From Xylocopa sonorina (Eukaryota; Arthropoda; Insecta; Hymenoptera; Apidae), in contig NW_027490116.1 in NCBI RefSeq assembly GCF_050948175.1, positions 1,302,001-1,366,000 of the forward strand: a DNA stretch of 64,000 bases, given 5' to 3'. The notes beneath the pieces are model-generated. The model did not search any database. It was given only the letters and a program-made list of their open reading frames with translations, and was not told the DNA's origin. Both the position numbers and the translations under genes were made by a program. How positions within the stretch are numbered: position 1 is the stretch's first letter; every line of letters starts with the position of its first letter. Positions 28,691-40,550 of the stretch are shown piece after piece.

Positions 28691-31676
28691 TTTACATTCA
28701 TTTGAAGTGAATACGAGGTATACATGACGCTTCGCAATGAATATTATACCTTATCATGAAACATAGAAGAGAGATGCGATATCGCGTTTTAGGAAGCATT
28801 GGAACTCTATTGCTGCGATACGTAGACATCTGCAAACGCTATTTCCTAGCATAGAAGTGTCGCATTTGCATTCTTTTGAAGTGAATACGAGATATACATG
28901 ACACTTCGCAATGAATATTATATCTTATCATGAAACATAGGAATGAGGTGCTATATCGAGTTTTGAGAAGCATTAGAACTCTATTGCCTATATACGTAGA
29001 CATCTGCAAACTCTATTTCCTAGCAAGGAAATTTCGCACTTACATTCCACTGAAGTGAATACGAGGTGTACATAACATTACACAATGAATATTATATCTT
29101 ATTACGAAACATAGAAATGAAATACGACATCTCGTTTTAAGAAGCATTAGTACTCTATTGCTGTGATACGTAGACATCTGCAAACAATATTTCCTAGCAA
29201 GGAAGTGTCGCATTTACATTCTTGTGAAGTGAAATCGAGGTATACATGACACTTCGCAATGAATATTATATCTTATCACGAAACATAGAAGTGTGATGCG
29301 ATATCGCATTTTTAGAAGCATTAGAACCCTATTGCTACGATACGTAGTCATCTGCAAACGCTACTTCCTAGCATGGAAGTGTCGCATTTACATTCTTTTG
29401 AAGTGAATACGAGGTATACATGACACTTCGCAATGAATATTATATCTTATCATGAAACATAGAAGTGAGATGCGATATGGCATTTTTAGAATCATTAGAA
29501 CTCTATTGTTTCGACACGTAGTCATCTGGAAACGCTATTTCCTAGCAAGGAAGTGTCGCATTTACATCCTTTTGAAGTCAATACGAGGTATACATGACAC
29601 TTCGCAATGAATATTATACCTGATCATGAAACATAGAAATGAGATGCGACATCTCGTTTTAAGAAGCATTAGAACTCTATTGCTACGATACGTAGACATC
29701 TGCAAACGCTATTTCCTAGGATGGGAGGGTCGCATTTACATTCTTTTGAAGTGAGTACGAGGTATACATAACACTCCATAATGAATATTATATCTTCTCA
29801 TGAAACATAGCAGTGAGATGCGATATCGCGTTTTAAGAAGCATTAGAACTCTATTGCTACGATACGTAGACATTTGCAAAGGCTATTCCCTAGCATGGAA
29901 GGGTCGCACTTACATTCTTTTGAAGTGAGTACGAGGTATACATAACACTCCATAATGAATATTATATCTTCTCATGAAACATAGAAGAGTGATGCGATAT
30001 CGCGTTTTAGGAAGCATTGGATCTCTATTGCTGCGATACGTAGACATCTGCAAACGCTATTTCTTAGCATGGAAGTGTCGCATTTACATTCTTTTGAAGT
30101 GAATACGAGGTATGCATGACACTTCGCAATGAATATTATATCTTATCATGAAACATAGGAATGAGGTGCTATATCGCGTTTTGAGAAGCATTAGAACTCT
30201 ATTGCTACGATACGTAGACATCTGCAAACGCTATTTCCTAGCATGGAAGTGTCGCATTTACATTCTTTTGAAGTGAATACGAGGTATACATGACACTTCG
30301 CAATGAATATTATATCTTATCATGAAACATAGGAATGAGGTGCTATATCGCGTTTTGAGAAGCATTAGAACTCTATTGCTACGATACGTAGACATCTGCA
30401 AACGCTATTTCCTAGGATGGAAGGGTCGCACTTACATTCTCTTGAAGTGAGTACGAGGTATACATAATACTCCATAATGAATATTATATCTTCTCATGAA
30501 ACATAGCAGTGAGATGCGATATCGCGTTTTAGGAAGCATTGGAACTCTATTGCTGCGATACGTAGACATCTGCAAACGCTATTTCCTAGCATAGAAGTGT
30601 CGCATTTGCATTCTTTTGAAGTGAATACGAGATATACATGACACTTCGCAATGAATATTATATCTTATCATGAAACATAGGAATGAGGTGCTATATCGAG
30701 TTTTGAGAAGCATTAGAACTCTATTGCCTATATACGTAGACACCTGCAAACTCTATTTCCTAGCAAGGAAATTTCGCACTTATATTCCACTGAAGTGAAT
30801 AAGAGGTATACATAACATTACACAATGAATATTATATCTTATTACGAAACATAGAAATGAAATACGACATCTCGTTTTAAGAAGCATTAGTACTCTATTG
30901 CTGTGATACGTAGACATCTGCAAACAATATTTCCTGGCAAGGAAGTGTCACATTTACATTCTTGTGAAGTGAAATCGAGGTATACATGACACTTCGCAAT
31001 GAATATTATATCTTATCATGAAACATAGAAGTGAGATGCGATATCGCGTTCTAAGAAGCACTAGAACTTTATTGCTACGATACGTAGATATCTGCAAACA
31101 ATATTTCCTAGCAAGGAAGTGTCGCATTTACATTCTTGTGAAGTGAAATCGAGGTATACATGACACTTCGCAACGAATATTATATCTTATCACGAAACAT
31201 AGAAGTGTGATGCGATATCGCATTTTAAGAAGCATTAGAACCCTATTGCTACGATACGTAGTCATCTGCAAACGCTACTTCCTAGCATGGAAGTGTCGCA
31301 TTTACATTCTTTTGAAGTGAATACGAGGTATACATGACACTTCGCAAGGAATATTATATCTTCTCATGAAACATAGCAGTGAGATGCGATATCGCTTTTT
31401 AAGAAGCATTAGAACTCTATTGCTACGATACGTAGACATCTGCAAACGCTATTTCCTAGCATGGAAGTGTCGCATTTACATTCATTTGAAGTGAATATGA
31501 GGTATACATGACACTTCGCAATGAATATTATATCTTATGATGAAACATAGAAATGAGATGCGATATGGCGATTCAAGAAGCATTAGAACTCTGTTTCTTC
31601 GATACGTAGATATCTGCAAACCTTATTTCCTAGCAAGGAAGTGTCGCATTTACATTCTTTTGAAGTGAATTCGAGG

Positions 31677-33067
31677 TGTCACGTCCGGTGAAACTATTTT
31701 CCGTTGCTCCGGAGGATTTACGACACGATCCTATTTTTCGGAACGCGTTAAGACCGGGTCCGACAATTTCGGCTGACGCGACACTAGCGAAAACACTCGC
31801 GATAATAAGGGAAGGACTCTACCTTTCGATGACTTCTCTCTCGATTTGTACGTAGAAACGGCGTGGAGGATCGTTCGTTGGGATCGTAGCGGATTTCGTT
31901 CTGTTGGCTGCTACAGAAATCTCGATCAGTCGCCAGCGAAGACGAGGTCGGCGGTCGGAATTCAGCGATGATGCTGAATGTGGCAGAATCGGCGTGATGC
32001 GTCGTGGTGTCTGGATTGGAGGCGTCGACGGTCGCTTCGAAAAGCGGCGTCTGGACTGGTGCGAAGGCAGGTCGCTGGTATATGACGACTCTCGGAACAC
32101 CCTCCAAATATTCACGCACAAGTGATCGTATGAAATTCTTCCTACTCGCACGTGGCGTTCTTCGCAAACCGGAAGCACGATTCATTCACCAGGTTTTTCT
32201 GTACTTTCGACTAAGATCTGAAGGATAAGCGGCGGTCTCAAAGTCACAAAGCCGATTTCTATACACCTTCAATTTGATGAAGAGCAACCCCAGTTGTATG
32301 GAAGAACCCGTGGAAGAATTCGTAGTTAAATGTAATGTTAAAAGTAGAACTAGTATTGTTAACACTTGATAAAATTAATGGATGTGGAAATAGTAGACTT
32401 GGTAAAAGAACTTGTACTTGGATATAGTAAAAGTAAAAATAAAATATATTCTAGGTTTAAAGTATACATGAACTGGACCTCCTCGGTTCGCGGGGCGCTA
32501 CGGTCGCGGAGGCTCGCGGTAGGCAGATCGCGGTCCCGCGAGTGGGGGACTCGCGTCTCGAGGCGGAGAGCGCGCGGTCCAGCGACTGGGGACTCGCGGC
32601 TCGTGGTGGGGCTAGCGGCGCATGCCGCTGGCCGGACGCATCTTACTTAGTGTAACTTAGATATAGGAATTCTTATATATGCATCATGATATGGTATGTA
32701 TGTCCTAGCTTAGAAGTAATATATAGGTTCTAGCAGATCCTGTTCCCGGAATTGGAAAAGACCCAATTCAGGTGATGGGCTGCGGCTATGTCTTCCTGCA
32801 GGACGGAATCCTCGGTGCGAGGGAGATAGGGCTGCCCGTCCTTGGTGCGGGCGAGACGGGTATACTCGGTGGTGCGAGTGAGACACTGGTGCCCGGTACG
32901 AGCGAAACAGGTATACTCGGCGGTGCAAGCGAGGCAGCGGAACTCGGTGTGAGTGAGCGCGTGCAGGTATGCGCGCGCGAACTCTTCCAGTTGCTGGTTC
33001 TGCAAGCGAGTTTGGCTGGTTGCATGCGTCCAGGGGTTGATGCTGGGGGGTGCGAGGTGGTTCCTTT
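31677..33067 (+). mobile_element. Element A, copy 1: unclassified 1.39-kb interspersed element at a satellite polarity switch
   Basis: This non-satellite segment separates Sat174(+) on its left from Sat174(-) on its right. It starts TGTCACGTCCGG just after GAATTCGAGG and ends before CTAGGAAATTACG. It contains a mixed-composition left half, an AT-rich stretch near 32,330-32,470, a very GC-rich stretch near 32,480-32,640, a TATA-like CTTATATATGC near 32,671, and a GC-rich imperfect repeat at 32,814-32,960. The TG start and length would suit a long terminal repeat, but no matching CA end or target-site duplication is visible and no retroelement protein domain was recognised. Compared with copy 2 it lacks 16 bp near 31,743, has 43 bp extra near 32,545-32,588, and has one extra G near 33,045. 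These account exactly for the 28-bp length difference. Confidence 0.6.
32814..32960 (+). repeat. GC-rich imperfect short repeat in element A (copy 1)
   Basis: The motif GGTRYGAGYGARRC, or close variants, begins at 32,814, 32,844, 32,871, 32,895, 32,922 and 32,946. The spacings are 30, 27, 24, 27 and 24 bp, all multiples of three. One forward frame (32,772-33,071) reads as an 8-10 residue peptide repeat with cores GAGETGIL, GGASETL, GTSETGIL and GGASEAAEL. Multiples of three may reflect a former coding repeat or simply how the unit arose. No start context, domain or homologue is recognised. Confidence 0.7.
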
Positions 33068-36000
33068 CTAGGAAATTACGTTCCCAGATATCTCTGTATC
33101 GAAGCTATAGAGTACTAATGCCCCTTAAAACGCCATATCGCATCTCATTTCTATGTTTCGTGATAAGATATAATATTCATTGTTGAGTGTTATCTATACC
33201 TCGCATTCACTTCAAATGAATGTAAATGCGACACTTTCTTGCTAGGAAATAGCGTCTGTAGATGTATCGTCTATGTATCGTAGAAATAGAGTTCTAAAGC
33301 TTCTTAAAACGCGATATCGCATCTCATTTCTATGATTCATGATAAGATATAATATTCATTGCGAAGTTTCATGTATACCTCGTATTCACTTGAATGAATG
33401 TAAATGCGACTCTCCCTTGCTAGGAAGTAGCATTTGCAGATGTCTACGTATCGAAGCTATAGGGTTCTAATGCTTCTTAAAACGCGATATCGCATCTTAT
33501 TTCTATGTCTCATGATAAGATATAATATTCAATGGGAAGTATCATGTATACATCGCGTACACTTCAAATGAATGTAAATGCGACACTTCCTTGCTAGGAA
33601 ATAGCGTTTGCAGATGTCTACGTATCGAAGCAATAGAATTCTAATGCTTCTTAAATCGTCATATCGCATCTCATTTCTATGTTGCATGATAAGATATAAT
33701 ATTCAATGCGAAGTGTCATGTATGCCTCGTATTCCTTTCAAAAGAATGTATATGCGACACTTCCTTGTTAGGGATAGCGTTTGCAGATGTCTACGTATCG
33801 AAGCAATAGAGTTCTAATGCTTCTTAAATCGCCATATTAAATCTCATTACTATGTTTCATGATAAGATATAATTTTCATTGTGGAATGTTATGTATACCT
33901 CGCATACACTTCAACTGAATGTACATGCGACACTTTCTTGCTAGGAAATAGCGTTTGCAGATGTCTACGTATGGAAGCAATAGAATTCTAATGCTTTTTA
34001 AATCGTCATATTGCATCTCATTCCTATGTTTCATGATAAGATATAATATTCATTGCGAAGTGTCATGTATGCCTCGTATTCCTTTCAAAAGAATGTAAAT
34101 GCGACACTTCCTTGTTAGGGATAGCTTCTGCAGATGTCTACGTATCGAAGCAATAGATTTCTAATGCTTCTTATATCGCCATATTGCATCTCATTTCTAT
34201 GTTTCATGGTAAGATATAATATTCATTGTGGAGTGTTATGTATACTTCGCATGCACTTCATCTGAATGTACATGCGACACTTCCTTGCTAGGAAATAGCG
34301 TTTGCAGATGTCTACGTATCGAGGCAATATAATTCTAATGCTTCTTAAATCGTCATATTGCATCTCATTCCTATGTTTCATGATAAGATAAAATATTCAT
34401 TGCGAAGTGTCATGTACGCCTCGTATTCCTTTCAAAAGAATGTAAATGCGACACTTCCTTGTTAGGGATAGCTTTTGCAGATGTCTACGTATCGAAGCAA
34501 TAGATTTCTAATGCTTCTTAAATCGCCATATTGCATCTCATTTCTATGTTTCATGGTAAGATATAATGTTCATTGTGGAGTGTTATGTATACCTCGTATT
34601 CACTTCAAAAGAATGTAAACGCGACACTTCCATGCCAGGAAATAGCGTTTGCAGATGTCTACGTATCGAAGCAATAGAGTTCTAATGCTTCTTAAATCGC
34701 CATATCGCATTTCATTTCTATGTTTCATGATAAGATATAATATTCATTGCGAAGTGCCATGTGTACCTCGCATACGCTTCAATTGAATGTACATGCGACA
34801 CTTCCTTGCTAGGAAATAGCGTTTGCAGATGTCTACGTATCGAGGCAATAGAATTCTAGTGCTTCTTAAATCGGCATATCGCATCTCATTTCTATGTTTC
34901 ATGATAAGATATAATATTCATTGCGAAGTGTCATGTATGCCTCGTATTCCTTTCAAAAGAATGTAAATGCGACACTTCCTTGTTAGGGATAGCGTTTGCA
35001 GATGTCTACGTATCGAAGCAATAGAATTCTAATGCTTCTTAAATCGTCATATCGCATCTCATTTCTATGTTGCATGATAAGATATAATATTCAATGCGAA
35101 GTGTCATGTATGCCTCGTATTCCTTTCAAAAGAATGTATATGCGACACTTCCTTGTTAGGGATAGCGTTTGCAGATGTCTACGTATCGAAGCAATAGAGT
35201 TCTAATGCTTCTTAAATCGTCATATCGCATCTCATTTCTATGTTGCATGATAAGATATAATATTCAATGCGAAGTGTCATGTATGCCTCGTATTCCTTTC
35301 AAAAGAATGTATATGCGACACTTCCATGTTAGGGATAGCGTTTGCAGATGTCTACGTATCGAAGCAATAGAGTTCTAATGCTTCTTAAATCGCCATATTA
35401 CATCTCATTACTATGTTTCATAATAAGATATAATTTTCATTGTGGAGTGTTATGTATACCTCGCATACACTTCAACTGAACGTACATGCGACACTTTCTT
35501 GCTAGGAAATAGCGTTTGCAGATGTCTACGTATGGAAGCAATAGAATTCTAATGCTTTTTAAATCGTCATATTGCATCTCATTTCTATGTTTCATGATAA
35601 GATATAATATTCATTGCGAAGTGTCATGTATGCCTCGTATTCCTTTCAAAAGAATGTAAATGCGACACTTCCTTGTTAGGGATAGCTTTTGCAGATGTCT
35701 ACGTATAGAAGCAATAGATTTCTAATGCTTCTTAAGTCGCCATATTGCATCTCATTTCTATGTTTCATGGTAAGATATAATATTCATTGTGGAGTGCTAT
35801 GTATACTTCGTATACACTTCAACTGAATGTACATGCGACACTTCCTTGCTAGGAAATAGCGTTTGCAGATGTCTACGTATCGAGGCAATAGAATTCTAAT
35901 GCTTCTTAAATCGGCATATCGCATCTCATTTCTATGTTTCATGATAAGATATAATATTCATTGCGAAGTGTCATGTATGCCTCGTATTCCTTTCAAAAGA

Positions 36001-37689
36001 ATGTAAATGCGACACTTCCCTGTTAGGGATAGCGTTTGCAGATGTCTACGTATCGAAGCAATAGAGGTCTAATGCTTCTTAAATCGCCATATTACATCAC
36101 ATTCCTATGTTTCATGATAAGATATAATTTTCATTGTGGAGTGTTATGTATACCTCGCATACACTTCAACTGAATGTACATGCGACACTTTCTTGCTAGG
36201 AAATAGCGCTTGCAGATGTCTACGTATGGAAGCAATAGAATTCTAATGCTTCTTAAATCGTCATATTGCATCTCATTCCTATGTTTCATGATAAGATAAA
36301 ATATTCATTGCGAAGTGTCATGTATGCCTCGTATTCCTTTCAAAAGAATGTAAATGCGACACTTCCTTGTTAGAGATAGCTTTTGCAGATGTCTACGTAT
36401 CGAAGCAATAGATTTCTAATGCTTCTTAAATCGCCATATTGCATCTCATTTCTATGTTTCATGGTAAGATATAATGTTCATTGTGGAGTGTTATGTATAC
36501 CTCCTATTCACTTCAAAAGAATGTAAACGCGACACTTCCATGCCAGGAAATAGCGTTTGCAGATGTCTACGTATCGAAGCAATAGAGTTCTAATGCTTCT
36601 TAAATCGCCATATCGCATCTCATTTCTATGTTTCATGATAAGATATAATATTCATTGCGAAGTGCCATGTGTACCTCGCATACGCTTCAATTGAATGTAC
36701 ATGCGACACTTCCTTGCTAGGAAATAGCGTTTGCAGATGTCTACGTATCGAAGCATCAGAGTTCTGGTGCATCCTAAATCGCGATATCGCTTCTCATTTT
36801 ATGTTTCATGATAAGATATATTATTCATTGCGAAGTGTCATGTATAGCTGGCATACACTTCAAAAGAATGTAGAGGCGTCACTTCCTTGCTAGGGGATAG
36901 CGTTTGCAGATGTCTACATATCGAAGCAATACAGTTGTTATGCTTCTTAAATCGAGATATCGCATCTCATTTCTATGACCCATGATAAGGTATAATATAC
37001 ATTGCGAAGTGTTATGTATTCCTCGTATACACTTCAAATGAATGTAAATGTGACACTTCCCCTCTTGGAAATAGCGTTTGCATATGTCTTCGTATCGACG
37101 CAATAGAGCTTTAATGCTTCTTAAATCACGACATGGCATCTCATTTCTATGTTTCATGATAAGATATAATATTCATTATGAAGTGTCATGTGTATCACGA
37201 ATTCACGTCAAAGGAATCCAAATGCGATACTTCCTTGCTAGGAAATAGCGTTTGCAGGTGTCTCCGTATCGAAGCAATAGGGTTCCAGTGCTTCTTAAAT
37301 CGCGATATCGCATTTCATATCTATGTTTCGTTATAAGGTATCATATTCATTGTGGAGTGTTACGTATACCTCGTACTCACTTCAATGGAATGTGAATGCG
37401 ACACTTCTTTGCTACTAAATAGCATACTACTAAATAGCGTATCGAAGCAATAGATTCCTAATGCTTCTTAAAACGCGATATCGCTCCTCATTTCAATGTT
37501 TCATGATAAGATGTAATATTCATGGTGGAGTGTTATATATACCTCGTATTCAGTTCAAAAGAATGTACATGCGCCACTTCCTTGCTGGGAAATAGCGTTT
37601 GCAGATGTCTACGTATCGAAGCAATAGGGTTCTAGTGCTTCTTAAAGAAAGGTATCGCCACTCATATCTATGTTTCATGATAAGATATA

Positions 37690-40550
37690 ATATTCATTGC
37701 GAAGTGTCATGTATGCCTCGTATTCCTTTCAAAAGAATGTAAATGCGACACTTCCTTGTTAGGGATAGCGTTCGCAGATGTCTACGTATCCACGCAATAG
37801 AGTTCTAATGCTTCTTAAATCGCCATATCGCATCTCATTTCTATGTTTCATGATAAGATATAATATTCATTGCGAAGTGCTATGTATACCTCGCATACAC
37901 TTCTATTGAATGTACATGCGACACTTCCTTGCTAGGAAATAGCGTTTGCAGATGTCTACGTATCGAAGCAATAGAATACTAATGCTTCTCAAAACGCGAT
38001 ATCGCTACTCATTACCATGTTTCATGATAATATATAGTATTCATTGTGGAGTGTTATGTATACATCGTATTCACTTCAAAAGAATGTAAATGCGACACTT
38101 CCCTGCTAGGAAATAGCGTATGCAGATGTCTACGTATCGAAGCAATAGATTTCTAAAGCTTGCTAATTCGCGATATTGCATCTCATATCTATGTTTCATG
38201 ATGATATATAATATTCATTGCGAAGTGTCATGAATACATCGCAAACACTTCAAATGAATGTGAATGCGACAGTTCCTTGCGAGGGAATAGCGTTTGCAGA
38301 TGTCTACGTATCGAAGCAATAGAATTCTAATGCTTCTTAATACGTCATATCGCATTTCATTTCTATGTTACATGATAAGACATAATATTCATTGCGTAGT
38401 GTCACATATGCCTCGTATTCCTTTCAAAGGAATGTAAATGCGATGTCTACGTATCGAAGCAAGAGAGTTCTAATGCTTCTTAAATCGCCATATTATATCT
38501 CATTCCTATGATTCATGATAAGATATAATTTTCATTGTGGAGTGTTATGTATACCTCGCATACACTTCAACTGAATGTACATGCGACACATCCTTGCTAG
38601 GAAATAGCGTTTGCAGATGTCTACGTATCGAGGCAATAGAATTCTAATGCTTCTTAAATCGGCATATCGCATCTCATTTCTTTGTTTCATGATAAGATAT
38701 AATATTCATTGCGAAGTATCATGTATGCCACGTATTCCTTTCAAAAAAATGTAAATGCGACACTTCCTTATTAGGGATAGCGTTTGCAGATGTCTACGTA
38801 TCGAAGCAATAGAGTTCTAATGCTTCTTAAATCGCCATATTACATCTCATACCTATGTTTCATGATAAGATATAATTTTCATTGTGGAGTGTTATGTATA
38901 CCTCGCATACACTTCTATTGAATGTACATGCGACACTACCTTGCTAGGAAATAGCGTTTGCAGATGTCTACGTATCGAAGCAATAGAATTCTAATGCTTC
39001 TCAAACCGCGATATCGCTAATCATTACCATGTTTCATGATAATATATAGTATTCATTGTGGAGTGTTATGTATACATCGTATTCACTTCAAAAGAATGTA
39101 AATGCGACACTTCCCTGCTAGGAAATAGCGTTTGCAGATGTCTACGTATCGAAGCAATAGGTTTCTAAAGCCTGCTAATTCGCGATATTGCATCTCATAT
39201 CTATGTTTCATGATGATATATAATATTCATTGCGAAGTGTCATGAATACATCGCAAACACTTCAAATGAATGTGAATGCGACAGTTCCTTGCGAGGGAAT
39301 AGCGTTTGCAGATGTCTACGTATCGAACCAATAGAATTCTAATGCTTCTTAATACGTCATATCGCATTTCATTTCTATGTTACATGATAAGACATAATAT
39401 TCATTGCGTAGTGTCACATATGCCTCGTATTCCTTTCAAAGGAATGTAAATGCGACACTTCCTTGTTAGGGATAGCGTTTGCAGATGTCTACGTATCGAA
39501 GCAAGAGAGTTCTAATGCTTCTTAAATCGCCATATTATATCTCATTCCTATGATTCATGATAAGATATAATTTTCATTGTGGAGTGTTATGTATACCTCG
39601 CATACACTTCAACTGAATGTACATGCGACACTTTCTTGCTAGGAAATAGCGTTTGCAGATGTCTACGTATGGAAGCAATAGAATTCTAATGCTTCTTAAA
39701 TCGTCATATTGCATCTCATTTCTATGTTTCATGATAAGATAAAATATTCAATGCGAAGTGTCATGTATGCCTCGTATTCCTTTCAAAAGAATGTAAATGC
39801 GACACTTCCTTGTTAGGGATAGCGTTTGCAGATGTCTACGTATCGAAGCAATAGAGTTCTAATGCTTCTTAAATAGCCATATTACATATCATTCCTATGT
39901 TTCATGATAAGATATAATTTTCATTGTGGAGTGTTATGTATACCACGCATACACTTCAACTGAATGTACATGCGACACTTTCTTGCTAGGAAATAGCGTT
40001 TGCAGATGTCTACGTATGGAAGCAATAGAATTGTAATGCCTCTTTAATCGTCATATTGCATCTCATTTCTATGTTTCATGATAAGATAAAATATTCATTG
40101 CGAAGTGTCATGTATGCCTCGTATTCCTTTCAAAAGAATGTAAATGCGACACTTCCTTGTTAGGGATAGCGTTTGCAGATGTCTACGTATCGAAGCAATA
40201 GATTTCTAATGCTTCTTAAATCGCCATATTGCATCTCATTTCTATGTTTCATGGTAAGATATAATATTCATTGTGGAGTGTTATGTATACCTCGTATTCA
40301 CTTCAAAAGAATGTAAACGCGACACTTCCATGCCAGGAAATAGCGTTTGCAGATGTCTACGTATCGAAGCAATAGAGTTCTAACGCTTCTTAAATCGCCA
40401 TATCGCATCTCATTTCTATGTTTCATGATAAGATATAATATTCATTGCGAAGTGCCATGTATACCTCGCATACACTTCAATTGAATGTACATGCGACACT
40501 TCCTTGCTAGGAAATAGCGTTTGCAGATGTCTACGTATCGAAGCAATAGA
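37690..40550 (-). repeat. Segmental copy inside block 2, paired with 46,180-48,024
   Basis: The private variant TTCGCAGATGTCTACG, then TATCCACGC, occurs at 37,771 and again at 46,257. Both are followed by the same variant series: CTCAAAACGCGATATCGCTACTC, then AAAGCTTGCTAATTCG, then CTTAATACGTCATATCGC. The left copy holds an additional six-monomer internal duplication of about 1,014 bp, and one of its monomers is shortened by 30 bp near 38,442. This explains why the offset changes from 8,486 bp at the left to 7,474 bp at the right. Confidence 0.8.
38442..38448. other. 30-bp deletion scar inside one Sat174 monomer
   Basis: The top strand reads AAATGCGATGTCTACG here. Sister monomers at 39,450 and 46,925 have 30 additional bases between GCGA and TGTCTACG, covering the CACTTCCTTGTTAGGG and GCGTTTGCAGA portion. 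The breakpoints share the dinucleotide GA, as expected for slippage or end joining at microhomology. It is unique to this copy and therefore postdates the duplication with 46,180-48,024. Confidence 0.8.

Larger units (their letters stand above)
1..31676 (+). repeat. Sat174 satellite array, block 1 (+ orientation)
   Basis: This is an uninterrupted head-to-tail tandem array. The phase word ATACGA recurs at 1, 175, 349 and 523, which gives a 174-bp period and about 182 monomers. Landmarks in each monomer, in order, are GAATACGAGGTATACATGAC, CACTTCGCAATG, ATGAAACATAG, GATGCGATATCGCG, AAGAAGCATTAGAACT, CGTAGACATCTGCAAACGC and TTCCTAGCATGGAAGTGTCG. Variant monomer types (for example a TTTCGACACGTAGTCATCTGG type and a CATAACACTCCATAATG type) alternate and recur in fixed order, so the array is built of higher-order repeats. 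Length changes are rare: a 1-bp loss near 2,241 and 5,372, and a 2-bp gain near 19,620. No ORF of gene size is present. The length is in the range of centromeric or subtelomeric satellites, but the chromosomal location cannot be read from the sequence. Confidence 0.97.

Noticed and set aside
1..31676. CRISPR-like or phage-like direct repeats
   Set aside because: The repeat unit is contiguous and 174 bp long, with no unique spacers between short repeats and no cas-like genes.
31784..32185. 133-codon minus-strand ORF in element A, also present at 54,554-54,955
   Set aside because: It is kept in both copies only because they are nearly identical. About nine base differences separate them and at least seven change a residue, which argues against protein-level constraint. 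Other frames over the same bases are also open, and no domain is recognised.
32366..32650. 94-codon forward ORF in element A copy 1
   Set aside because: It runs through the GC-rich low-complexity stretch and is changed by the 43-bp deletion in copy 2, where it ends elsewhere. There is no recognisable product.
33608..35378. Repeated 69-codon ORFs in Sat174(-)
   Set aside because: They recur with the repeat and start and stop inside monomers. The same frame is broken in most monomers, so they are by-products of the satellite.
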